In this document: positions 1-10,800 of the stretch, piece by piece
Numbering within the stretch: the stretch's first letter is position 1
Layout: each line of letters opens with the position of its first letter
The notes under the pieces: generated by a model
What the model was told of the DNA's origin: nothing
Database searches by the model: none
What the model saw: the letters and a program-made list of their open reading frames with translations, nothing else
Assembly (NCBI GenBank): GCA_015680685.1
Contig: MNCI01017692.1
Location: forward strand, 813,164 to 854,043
Direction of reading: 5' to 3'
From: Gnetum montanum
Lineage: Eukaryota > Streptophyta > Gnetopsida > Gnetales > Gnetaceae
DNA length: 40,880 nt
Position numbers and translations under genes: made by a program

Positions 1-327
1 GTGTTGATGCGGTTCTAAGTCATAGCCTCTTGAAAATTTAGGAAAGTTATTTAAATCGAGCCTGGGTAGTCGGCTCTCTTTACGATACCTACGTGAGATT
101 CGAACAGCCTCTTGTATTTGTGTTAAGCTTGTAGTGGCCAGTGGGGGTTCATCATTATCAGGTAAGTTAGGCTTTTGTGTGTTGTGATAACATTGTTTTT
201 GTTCATTCTTATAAGAAACTCCCACTTCAGGTTGTATACTCCAACCTTCATCGTCATCTAGTTCGTTGGTTCTCCAATGAATTTTCTCACTAAGTGTGGT
301 GTTATTATCATCTTGTAGGATAGGCAT
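1..327 (-). CDS. 5' part of a gag-like ORF of an LTR retrotransposon (runs off the window)
   Basis: An uninterrupted minus-strand frame of 109 codons begins at the ATG at 325-327 and is still open at base 1. It starts MPILQDDNNTT and is acidic, then Arg-rich (RISRRYRKESR). It lies about 117 bases downstream of a primer-binding site and an LTR of the same orientation, where gag of an LTR retrotransposon begins. No zinc knuckle or other diagnostic motif falls inside the visible part, so gag is inferred from position only. The absence of stops suggests this copy is younger than the other repeats here. Confidence 0.5.
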   Translation of the reverse strand, partial: MPILQDDNNTTLSEKIHWRTNELDDDEGWSIQPEVGVSYKNEQKQCYHNTQKPNLPDNDEPPLATTSLTQIQEAVRISRRYRKESRLPRLDLNNFPKFSRGYDLEPHQH

Positions 328-444
328 TGTTGTGTGTGAATTTAGGCGTGACTTTTAATAGTTATTTCTTCTTTCTAAGAGATGTATCGTGAAGTCCTTT
401 ACAACAACCTTGTATGATATAACTAATCTAGATAACTAGCATCA

Positions 445-462
445 TCCCTGGCAACGACACCA
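445..462 (-). other. Primer-binding site of the LTR element (tRNA-Asp type)
   Basis: One base inside the LTR end at 464, the minus strand reads TGGTGTCGTTGCCAGGGA. This matches 15 of 18 bases of the PBS TGGCGCCGTTGCCGGGGA that I recall for many Athila/Tat-type plant elements (complementary to a tRNA-Asp 3' end). Its place between LTR and gag-like ORF supports the call. All three mismatches are transitions (two C to T, one G to A). Confidence 0.6.
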
Positions 463-463
463 A

Positions 464-1363
464 TGATGAGTGGCGAGGTACCCCTACACTCAACCATACG
501 AAACGAGCGTCGCACGTGCGATCCGGTCGAACTCCGCAGATGGACTAGTTGTGGCACCTAGATAGTTAGCCTTAGGTCGCAGTTCGCTGTCTTCCCACTT
601 GGACTAGTATTGCATATTTGTCACGTATGGTTTAGTCTAGTGTCAGGTGTATGATGTGTTCCTAATCCTATGCTACTCTTGAAGGCAATGGAAAAGAATA
701 TTAACTAAGCTAAGCTAGGAGGGAAAGGGTAAGGAAATCTAATCTAGCCTAAGTGTGACGAGCAACCGATTCCTTGATCAACCGTACACATCTTGGACTT
801 CGTGCACGACTACCACTAGGACTACCAAGCATAGATCCTAGGTACGCCACTGGGATTACCAAGCCCAAATCCCAAATACACCACTGGGTTACCAAGCGTA
901 GATCCTAGCTACACCACTGGGCTACCAAGTAGTCACACTTAAATGCTCGTAATCAAGCCGTACTCGTTCTGCATTCTAGAAGTTTAAGGGTGAGAGAGAA
1001 AAAATAGTAAATAACATTAAATAAATAACAAATAAATAAATGACAAAGTGAATGTTACAATGATGAAGTAATCTCGATCTTTATTGTCGGTCATGTGCGT
1101 GTCCAAGTACGGCACACTCGAATAAAGACACCGTATAATTACATTCACCACACTGCGGGCAAACACAGGAAAAAAATCTAACTTTAGAGGGATCAAACTG
1201 CCAGAGCTTCGCTACTCTAAAACTAGGATCCGAAACAAGGGAGATTCACCTCTTATTTATAGATATGGCGGTGCACTGTGATATCGCGTACGTGATATTG
1301 CAAGGGAAGACGTGATATCGCGGGGGATGCGATATCATGGCCTATGCAAATCGCGTCTCATCA
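464..1363 (-). mobile_element. 5' LTR of a Ty3/gypsy (Athila/Tat-like) element, subfamily 1
   Basis: A 900-bp LTR with ends TGATGAG...CTCATCA, a perfect 7-bp inverted terminus starting TG and ending CA. On the minus strand it has a TATA box TATAAATA (1254-1261), an AATAAA signal (1080-1085) and a near-palindrome (1280-1299) upstream of the TATA box. A PBS and gag-like ORF follow at lower coordinates, so this is the 5' LTR. The flank CATAT at 1364-1368 should be one target-site copy; its partner lies outside the window. Related LTRs start at 2142, 35939, 36820, 37107 and 40299. Confidence 0.8.
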
Positions 1364-1387
1364 CATATTAAATCGTTTGACATAATA

Positions 1388-1485
1388 TAAAGGATCATCA
1401 CCCAGAGCTAGAGTGCTCATCCCACTAAGTGGGATCCCAAGAGGATTAGTAGATGAGCAAAAGCCTTACCTATTTGAGTAGTTGC
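1388..1485 (-). repeat. SINE-like family S1, 3' fragment
   Basis: The reverse complement ends in a block reading about GATGAGCACTCTAGCTCTGG followed by GTGATGATCC. It matches the 3' parts of similar blocks at 1978-2095 (minus) and 22612-22795 (plus). The plus copy has tRNA-like promoter boxes, so I read all three as one tRNA-derived SINE family. This copy is 5'-truncated. Confidence 0.45.
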
Positions 1486-1977
1486 ACTTAAGCCTAAACT
1501 CATTTCTTTGACATGAGAAAAAGTTAATAATAAATCTCATATGTAACTACATTCCAAACTAATATAGTTGCTAGAGGGCTTTTTTTATATCCAATTTCAA
1601 AGTCTAGTAGTTACACATACCTAAAATTCCTACTTATGATTGCTCATACAAAATTTCAAAATTCCTTGATATACTTTTATTAAAAAATTTCAAAGCTCTT
1701 ATTTATGCTTGATGCTAAAAGTTTTATTTCAATTTTTATTTGGGTTGCTTTTCCCATCAAACAATTCTTTAAAATTTTAAGGATCTCCTTGAGAATCCTT
1801 CTCAAAATTTTCATGTTGTTGAATACTATATTCTCTCATGAAGAAAGAATCTAGCTTAAGAATCCTACCCAAGGTATTCTTGATCCAGGATAGAAGTAAA
1901 ATTGCATAATGAATATATAGATGAAGATTTTACTGCCAATTGCAACAAAAGATACAACAATACCATTGTTATAAAAA
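1486..1977. other. AT-rich spacer, no gene seen
   Basis: About 490 bases of AT-rich sequence between two S1 fragments. I see no ORF, promoter or terminal repeats that I can support. Confidence 0.5.
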
Positions 1978-2095
1978 AGGATCATCATGCAAAGGCTCAA
2001 TGCTCATTTTGCTAACTTGAAGTCCTAGGAGGGCAGTAGACGAGTGAAAGCCTAACCTCTTTCAAGTTATAGAGTTTACCAATTGAGATGGATTT
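1978..2095 (-). repeat. SINE-like family S1, second copy
   Basis: The reverse complement contains AAAGAGGTTAGGCTTTCACT and ends ATGAGCATTGAGCC then a GATGATCC block, closely following the S1 copy at 22612-22795. The low-coordinate end sits next to an A-rich run (ATAAAAAAGG), as expected for a SINE 3' tail. Confidence 0.5.
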
Positions 2096-2141
2096 CTTTG
2101 TATTTTTTTCATTGTCTTTATCAAGGATCATTTATTAAAGT

Positions 2142-3007
2142 TGATGAGCGGCAAGGTACCCCTACACCCAACCATACAAATCACAAGCGTTCACGCATGA
2201 TCCGTTTGAATTTCGTGGATGGGACTAGTTGTGGTATCAAGATCGTTATGCTTTGATCACAATTCATTATCTTCCCACTTGGAATAGTGGTAGCTTTGTC
2301 ATGTATGGTTTAGTCCAAAGTGAGGCATATGATGTTGTTTAATTCTATGCTGCTCCTAATGACGATAAAGAGATAAATTAACTAAGCTAATGAATAGTGA
2401 AAAATAAGATCCAAACTAGCCTAGTTAGCCTAACACAAATACTTCTCCCACTTTCTTGGACACATCCTGAACACATATAATGTTGTTGGGCTACCAAACG
2501 TTAAGCATTACTGGTTTACCAAGCATTATATATAGGCTCGAAGTGGTTGTGCTCATGTTCATTAACAGCTGAAAATTAATTGCTTAATTAAAATGCATTC
2601 AAGTAAAGTGCATTAAAGGAAACATTAATTTATTCTCAGTGTTGCAAGGATTGTCAAAGGAGTTCATTTTATTCTTGTCACACTACTGCACTTAGGTACA
2701 TTAGTGTTTGAACAAAGATCCATACACGCTTAGACTTTTGTTGCAGGCACTTAGAAAATATTCTAACTCTGGAGAAAACAAACTGCAAGAGCTTTGCTAC
2801 TTTGATTGAAAAACTATGAAAAACTAATGCAAAACTGACTTGAAATCGTGAGCCTAAGCGCTATATTTATAGGCTGGCGTATACCCCCGACATTGCATCT
2901 AGGCTCCGATGTTAGATACACGACGTTGCATCTTGTCCTTGACATCGGATACTTGACGTCACATCTTATCCTTGATGTCAGAGTAGATGAAAAAACGTGT
3001 TTCATCA
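2142..3007 (-). mobile_element. Solo LTR of the same LTR family (subfamily 1)
   Basis: This 866-bp element starts TGATGAG and ends TTCATCA. It is flanked by identical 5-bp sequences AAAGT at 2137-2141 and 3008-3012, the target duplication of one insertion. No PBS, polypurine tract or coding sequence adjoins either end, so it is a solo LTR left by LTR-LTR recombination. A minus-strand TATAAATA lies at 2865-2872. Its U3 region (2885-2985) carries short repeats of the type GACATTGCATC/GATGTCA, including a TGACGTCA at 2954-2961. Confidence 0.85.
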
Positions 3008-3229
3008 AAAGTTATTAGTTAAAACATATTAAACACACATGGTGAATTAATTTTTCGTCGTGTGTAAAAGGATATTGGTTATGAAGATATCCATTTGACG
3101 ATGGTTGATTGTACTACATCAAGCAACATCAAATGTTAGAGAAGGGTTCCTACTCTAATGCATTTATCCCTAACCTCTACTTTGTAGAGAAGGGTGGGGG
3201 TTTAAGCATCAGAGCCCTCCACAGGCCTA

Positions 3230-3395
3230 CATATCCTTGGAAGCGGGGTGTTGGAACCTTAAAATAATTATCATATAGGCATACCCCAAGATATGTAGTC
3301 CAATTAGAACTTTATAACTCAACATTATCTACCAAAATTGAATCTTGACTTGGAGCTTTCAAATCAAGAATCTTACCACTGGGCTAACAAGTCAT
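3230..3395 (-). repeat. SINE-like family S2 (tRNA-derived)
   Basis: The minus strand begins TTAGCCCAGTGGTAAGAT, a good RNA polymerase III A box. It has a B-box-like AGATTCAATTT about 30 bases on, and a 3' body containing CTTGGGGTATGCCTATATGA. The 3' body recurs at 20530-20600 and the head plus body at 34955-35190. No complete target duplication was identified. Confidence 0.5.
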
Positions 3396-3770
3396 TGTTA
3401 TTTTATTTGAAATAAAACCCACTCTAAATCTTCATTTGTATTATCTAATTTATCTCTTCTAGTGAACATCCATCTAACCATTATATATTCCAAATATCTG
3501 CACCCATGATACTCTCCAAAATTTTCAAAGGCCACTTTTAGCAGGTTTCATGAATCATGACTTGGAGCTTTCAAATCAAGAATCTTACCACTATGCTAAC
3601 AAGTCATTGTTATTTTATTTGAAATAAAACACACTCTAAATCTTCATTTGTATTATCTAATTTATCTCATCTATCTAACATCCATCTACCCATTATATAT
3701 TCCAAATACCTGCACCCATGATACTCTACAAAATTTTCAAAGGCCACCTTTAGCAGGTTTCATGAATGCA
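3347..3770. repeat. Tandem duplication, two 212-bp units
   Basis: GACTTGGAGCTTTCAAATCA begins at 3347 and again at 3559, and the two units (3347-3558, 3559-3770) align along their length with scattered substitutions. The unit starts with the head of the S2 SINE, so the duplication happened after that insertion. Confidence 0.85.
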
Positions 3771-4532
3771 ATGACGTTAGTTTTACCGCACCTAGATAAA
3801 TATAAATAATAAAGAAATATAAATATGGATGCTCTAAAAGGCTTAGACAAAAATTAAAGCTAAGAACAATGTCACAACCATGTTACTTTTCAAAATTTCC
3901 AAGATGTGACTTTTAGTGCGTCCGGTGAACGCAACGAGGCTAGTTTTATAAATAAAATAGAAAATAGGCAACGTCATTTATTCGAGTACACGTAGCGTCC
4001 AAAAACGCTTTGACGGAATAAAAAGATTCAGCCGCACCTGCTCATCTTTATAGGTGCCAAGACCAGAAGCACTCGTTTTTGTCCGAAAACAATTATGAAA
4101 GCTTTGGCTAGACCGGGCGATCGGATTTGCGCTGTATATTAAATGTTGCTTCTTTTAGCCTCTCCTATCATCATCGGACACAATTTCAACAGTCCATTCC
4201 TCATCCGCGAAATAGACCAGACCAGACCAGACCAGACCAGTTGAAGAATTTCGCAGTAATAAACCAGCGTTGCTTCTTCTGATGCAGCTTTTAGCATCTC
4301 TAGGAAGGCAGTTGCTCCTCTGGAGATTTGTTTTTTAATCTTTATTTTTAGAACATGGCACTGACGTCAGCGCACCATAGCGCCCTGCGCGTGCTTCTGA
4401 ATGCGCATTCCTGGAGGACGTCGTTCATGGATGATAAATACGCAGACGTACATAGCGGAGGACCGTTGAAACAATTCATTCGTTCATTAATTCATCATAA
4501 TCATCAGAAGATAAAGCTGAAGAAGAAGAGCA
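3771..4532 (+). promoter_or_regulatory. Upstream region and 5' UTR of the PAS-Raf kinase gene
   Basis: This holds the likely promoter and leader. A weak TATA-like TATATTAAAT lies at 4135-4144. A pentamer array AGACC x5 lies at 4214-4240. A palindromic TGACGTCA, a bZIP/CRE-type core, lies at 4362-4369, with another ACGT core near 4410. GA-rich sequence (AAGAAGAAGAG) sits just before the start codon. The transcription start is not visible, so promoter and UTR cannot be separated. Confidence 0.4.
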
Positions 4533-4816
4533 ATGGAAGATGTCATGGGAAACGAGGACAGAGAAGAAATTGCCAGGCGGCTTCAGAATCTGGAACAGGC
4601 TCACGCGCAACTGACACAAGCAATCTCAACTTTAGCGGAGCGTTCGCGGTCTCGGAACTCGACAGCACAGTTCAAGTCCCTGCCCCAATCTGAATCTCAA
4701 TGTGAATGTGAATGTGAATCTGAATCTGAATGTGGTCGTTTCCATTTGAAGATTCTGCAGTCCATGGGCCTCGCTGTCCATGTTTTCAGGCCCGATACTG
4801 GAAAGATCACTTTCTG
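4533..4816 (+). CDS. Kinase gene exon 1: coiled coil, CE/SE repeat, start of PAS
   Basis: Encodes residues 1-94 and two bases of Trp95. [20 protein letters not shown] forms a probable coiled coil; [17 protein letters not shown] begins the PAS fold. The donor GTAGCC is at 4817, in phase 2, and the split TGG codon is completed in exon 2. Intron 1 is 579 bp; reading on through the splice site meets an immediate stop. Confidence 0.85.
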
Positions 4817-7800
4817 GTAGCCTCGCCTTTATTCATTCATTGCTATTGTTTTTCTTGTTGAACACTTTCCAGTTGCCTAAATCATTATTAATTCTGCACT
4901 TAATTAGTTCGTGCGTCGCTAGCTAGGGCATCATTGTAATAGTCATCGCTTGCCAAATGTCTTCTAACGGAAGCTATAATGAATTTGTCCTACTACACGT
5001 CCAGGGGTGAAATTTAGGCGTTATTTAGGGTGTGTAATTAGTAATTGCTAATTTTATTTATGGAAAGGCATTTGGGGTTTTTCACGGCGCCCTTCCAAGT
5101 AGAGAATTCCTTTGAATTTTATTTTAATGCACAATTTTGTATTATCATTGATTTTTTTGGCTGGACTTATTACAATAATATCGAAAGGACGGTTGCTGAA
5201 AGAATTGTTGTTGGCTGAGCTCCAAGTTAATGAGCTAACTTCTCTCATTTTAGTATTTAAATTATTTTCTCATATAGCATTACAATTCTTTGTTCCTGTT
5301 CTTCGTACACTATATTTCTTTTATCTCGTTATCAGCAGTTTTGTTCCGTTTGCAATCCTTCTAGAATACTCAGGTAATGTCTTGTTAGTGTGCAGGAATA
5401 AAGCAGCCGAGATTTTGTATGGATGGAAAGCATCCGAAGTGCTGGGTCAGAATGCCATGAAGCTGCTTGTTGATGAACGATATCATAGTAACGTTGTTGA
5501 ACTTGTCGAAAGGATATGCTTAGGTCAATCGTGGGTCGGACAGTTTCTGTTAAGGAAGAGGTCAGGGGACGTATTTGTAGCGTTAGTGACGAAGACACCC
5601 ATGTATGAGAGCGGTGACATCATAGGTATTATCAGTGTCTCTAGTGATGCTAAAAGCTTCGAAAATATGAGTGACACTAAGTTCTTCAATGTAAATCAAA
5701 CTGTGTTTGGTCACAGACAGCCATGCACCAATTTCATGAACAAGCCAAGCATTGAAAGGCGTCCACCCTTGCAACTTGTGCGTGTTGTTGCAGAATATGT
5801 TTGACATATAAATCCCATCTGCGTTTATAGTTTTAGACCATATATTCTTTGTTATGCTTTTAAAAATAACCTAGTTGTGGAATACCAACAGTGACAATGT
5901 AAATGTTGCTTGCAATCGCAGGTTTCAAAGATGAAATCCTTGATACCAGTTAGTGAGAGTAGTGTCGATATTCATGCCTCTGATAATCAGATGGATAACG
6001 AAAGCAGTGGGAAGTTTGTTAGATTTTTGGTATGTCCGAACCGTCTTCCTTTAAAAACTTTTTGGTGTCTACTTAATACTTCATTTTTAAAAAAATGATT
6101 TCAATTTATCTCTCTTTGCATGGAAGGTTGGACAATATTTTGTATTGCTTCGAAGTATAAATTCAGTTGATTTTTCCAGTACCTTTTTCCTTGCTCGAGA
6201 AAACAACCAAGTGAGGTAAAGTGGGAAACAACATTAGATGGCATCAACAGAGCTTAACAAAACCTATACGGCGCAAACAAACATTAGAACCAACATAGAA
6301 GCTCTGTTTTCATACAAGGTTGTAATGTCATTCTGTAAGAACTAAGAACAATGGACCGAGATTATTTTGATTTTTGATTTTACCTTTTTGTCAAAATCAA
6401 CTGGTACATTAGGGATGTGCAACGGCAATAGAGAGGATGCTTCATCTCAGGTTGAGTTAATAAACACAATTATGAATCTTGCTTTCATTAGTTTTAAAAT
6501 TTGTTCTTTTATAGTTTTAGAATTGATTGTTTTTTATAATTGATGATTGATTTGTATGGTCCTAAGGCCTAAAGCATTGTTGATGTGGTTTCTTCATGGG
6601 ATAAATAGACAGTTTTATCTGGTGGATAATTAGCTATCTAGTTCTTTCACATCGGAGTGGTAAGGAATATGGATTTGTGAGAAGGAAGGAAGAAGGAATA
6701 CTATGAAAAATAGTTTGAAAGGCATCTGAGGCAGATTTGGCTGCTATTGGCTACTTGCTGTGCTTGCTGATGTGCTTTTAGAATGTTTGTTTGGTAAAGG
6801 CACAAAAGGAAGACTTTATGTAGCATCTTTTTTGTTAATTCAATGAGAAGATCCTTATGATGATGGCTTAATTCATGATCATGTAGCTTATTTGTGTTGG
6901 AATTTAAGATCCATAGGATTAATAAAATTGAGTTGAGTTGTTTGAAGTTTAGAAGTATATAACTAAACATGAGTTAAATTGTGAATGCAATAATAGAAGG
7001 ATTTGATGGTTATTATAAAATATGTAGAGGTTTTTGGCTGAGAGGCAAACTACTGGTCATAGATGAGTAATACTAAATAATATTTCATCCAGAACACTTT
7101 GGGAATAGTTTATTGGTAAAGCTAAATAATTTTTCATCCATAACACTTGAGGGTAACAGTAAATCATATTTCATCTATAATGCTAAGAGGAGGCCATTGG
7201 TAATGCTAGAGCTTTATATACTACCATTCTTGCCAATTTTACTATGTGTATCGTTGCCTAGATTCATCAGAAAAACAAACTATACAAACTATACAATTGG
7301 GTATATCTGGTAAATATCATCAGAAAAACAAACTATACAATTGGGTATATCTGGTAAATAATTTTATTTACAGCTGGGTATTACTAGTAAATAATTTTAT
7401 ATACATGCATGCAGAGGAATTAGTTAGTATACAATTTAAGGTCCACAGGATCAATAAAACTTAGTTGTTTGAAGTTTAGAAGTATAGCACTAAACATTAG
7501 TTAAATTATGAAAGTAATTTTGACCTAGAGGCCAACTACCAAGCATAGATTGGTAATGCTAAATAATATTTTGTCCATAATGCTTAAGGGATGCTTAAAG
7601 GTAATGTTAAAAATAATACTCTATCTATAATGCCCTAGAGAGAGCTTATAAGCAATGCTAAATAATATATTTGTTCCAAGTGAATCAACAACCTTTATAT
7701 TTATGTTTTTGTATTGCAATACACAAGGAATGAACTTTGAAAGGGCAAAGGGAGCATGCATGGAAAACAACAATTCATGAAACTTCAGAAATATTTTGGA

Positions 7801-10800
7801 GTACAAGATTTATTATCAAACTTGGAATTAGTTATCCTCCTCATCATGCAATCTCAACAATCTAACTAAAATTGTTATAGAATACATTGAATCTAGTAAA
7901 ATGGCAACTTGGATAATTTTTAATACTTTAGATAAACTAAAATTCAACTCAATTTTGCAAGATTCATATGGCCAAATTATAGATATATATTATAAATATA
8001 TAACTAAGCTAGTAATAGAAAGATTTGATGGTTATCATATTTCGATGGTTATCATAAAATATAGTAAAGCTAAATATTATTTTGTCTATAATGCTTTAGG
8101 GAAGCCTATTAGTAACACAGAATAATTTTCCATCCATAACACTCTATGAGAGCCTATTGGTAACAGTAAATAATATTTTCGTCCATAATGCCTAAGGCAA
8201 ATTTATTGGTAATGTTAACTAATATTTTTATCCAAATCAGAGGTTAGAAATAAAGGCAGATAGGAATCTAACCAAGTCAAATCCAAGCTTTTATATAGAT
8301 TCCATAACACAATCAAAACTTTAAAGAATATCTGTATATACCATTATTCCTGCCAGTTTACCAGTATGTATCCATGCCCAGAAAAAACAAACTATGCAAC
8401 TAGGTATATATACTATGTTTCTGATTTCTCTTCTAAATAATTTTCTATATGTGCATACAGAGGATTTGGTAAGGGTGTAGATCTTTCCTTATAACAATGA
8501 AAAAGATTCTCTTGACCAAATTATAGATATATAACTAAGCTAGTTTCTAAGTTACAAACAATGGCTTACCCATCAATCAAGGTAAAATATCTGTGCTTAT
8601 TATTGGCCCAACATGTTTATGATAATTAAACGAATAAAAATATTAACATTTAAGTAGAAAACTCATGGTAATAGTAGTAACATTACAAACTGAGATTAGA
8701 ATCGATTGTTACATATCACAGAAGGAAAGAAACTTTAATATAACAGCAGAATTCTTCAACTCTGTATATGCTCTGCAATTGCAGCTGATGTTGTAGACAG
8801 TGTGTTTTTGTATATGCAAAGTGATCTTGGACTTCTCTTATATATTTCCCACAAGAAATACAACATGACCATACACAAATCAATAAGTCTCTTCATAACA
8901 TAATCAACAACTGTATGACTAGTATGTGAACCATTCCACAGCTATACATTTTGATGAGTTTATCACCTTAGCTCCAATGTATCTTTTCCTCGCGTTTGTG
9001 AGTATGTGTTGGGTTTGTGAGTGTTTTGTCATGTTTGTGAATGTTTTGTGATTATTTCATGCATTTTGGGAACTGCTTGGAGAAGTCAATTTCATTGAGG
9101 CCAGACGTCCCAGGATTCCATACATCTTGACAAAGGCAGAAGAGAATGACAATGTAAGCGTCTCAAATGTTCCAAATGTCTTTGGCTGAGATATCTCACC
9201 CATCCGAGACATCTGGGAACAGGGTTTCTAAATGTCTTGCCAAGATGAGGGAAAAACCAGGGCAATATACCAAATGTTTGGGATTTCAAACTAACGTGCC
9301 AAGGAAGCTGAAAAGAGCAAGAAAGGTGAAGAGTTGCCTATAGGTCTGTGAGTCTTATCTTGAGTCTTGTGAGCTCAAGGGGAGTCATAGTTGAGTAAGG
9401 ATTGGAGGGGTCATTAAGGACATGTGTTGCCTCCAGGTCCTTGGGAGAGTTGTGAGTTGAGCTTTGCTCTTCTTTGTTGTATTTTCTCATTTGAGATTGA
9501 ATTAATTAAGGGGGAATTTACTCCATTTCATTATGTTCTTGTTTCTCCAAGTTAATTGAGTTTGGAAGTGGTGGAATTGGGTCTTTTTGGGGGTTGTGGG
9601 ATTAGTTCCTCATCACATCTCTTAATGCAACATGACATGTTGAGGTTGCCAAATGAATGAACTTTTAACATTTTTCCTCAAACTGAATGTGGGACAACTT
9701 TTTAAAATTTTTAGTTGATTCACTATTTCTCGAGAACACTTCTATAGACTAATTCAGTTATTGATCTTTTTTCTTGAAAATAATTTTCAAAGATGTTACT
9801 TATGAAACAGTTTTTCTTCTATATGAAATTTCAAGTTTGAAATTGAGAAGACAAAATGCTACCATAATAGGATCCTCAGTTTTACAACTTCATTTCACCT
9901 AAGGCTAAACCGTCAAAGTTAGAGACACTATTCTCGCAAAAGTGAAGCTAAAAAGTATATACATTAGTTGTAACAACGCTGCCCAGAGAACGTTGTTCGA
10001 CACCCCAAGAGTTTCCCAAGCAGATTCTGAATCGGGACAAAACTCAAGAGGAATACGCCTTAGCAATCAACAATCCTGAAACACATGCCAACAACCAATG
10101 TGTTAGTGTTAGCATGTCTCCTGAGCGGTGTTTCATAAACAATATTCACGATTCGCTAACAAGCTAGATAGCACTCCCTTGCTCCACTCACGTGGACACC
10201 ACGGGGACTACCAGCTGACCCCTCCAGATTCATCACCGTGTGTTGGTAGTTGGTGTCGTGCTCCAAGGAGCGCANCATCACTCCTCAAGACTTGGACTGT
10301 CCATCCTTCCATACCTGGCCTAAAATGCCAAGCTATGGGAGGACATCAAGTGGTCTATCATTGCAACATGATAGAACGCACCGACCTAGGGATCCATGAG
10401 TTCCAGGGCGTCCCCTGACTCGTTTGATCCCAAGATCTAGGGGTCTTAAGTTCAACCCTCTTTGAATCTTAAGCCCCATCGCCTATAGAGCACTTTGAAT
10501 GGCTCCAGGCACCTTCCTCCCATGTTTGAGGCCGACTCCCATAGGAATTCGCTCTTGAATCCTATAAGGCACCACATGTTGCACCTTCTTCTGATTTTTT
10601 TTTTCTTCATGGGAGGTTTCTCCATCCATCATCGGAGCAGCCAAGGTGGGAGGTCAATTGCTTGCTCCCTACAGAAGTCCAGGATCAAGTTTTCCTGGGA
10701 CCTCAAGCGCTCCAGTGGTTCCCAGCTATTGTCTGAGTCAGGACGATGTTTCCAATGGACGAGGAACTCCACTTTCAGATCTGTCCCATGGCCAGTGGTC

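Noticed and set aside
4355-4693. 112-codon plus-strand ORF overlapping the kinase start
   Set aside because: Out of frame with the kinase and lacks family features. The 4533 frame continues through a proper splice site into the PAS domain, so this region is leader plus shadow frame.
5112-5804. 230-codon ORF that contains the PAS core
   Set aside because: Its first 95 codons are intron 1 read through. The splice acceptor at 5396 and the split Trp codon show that only 5396-5777 is exon.
7113-8125. Several 60-75 codon plus ORFs in intron 3
   Set aside because: They are translations of the degenerate repeat array, without conserved residues or codon bias.
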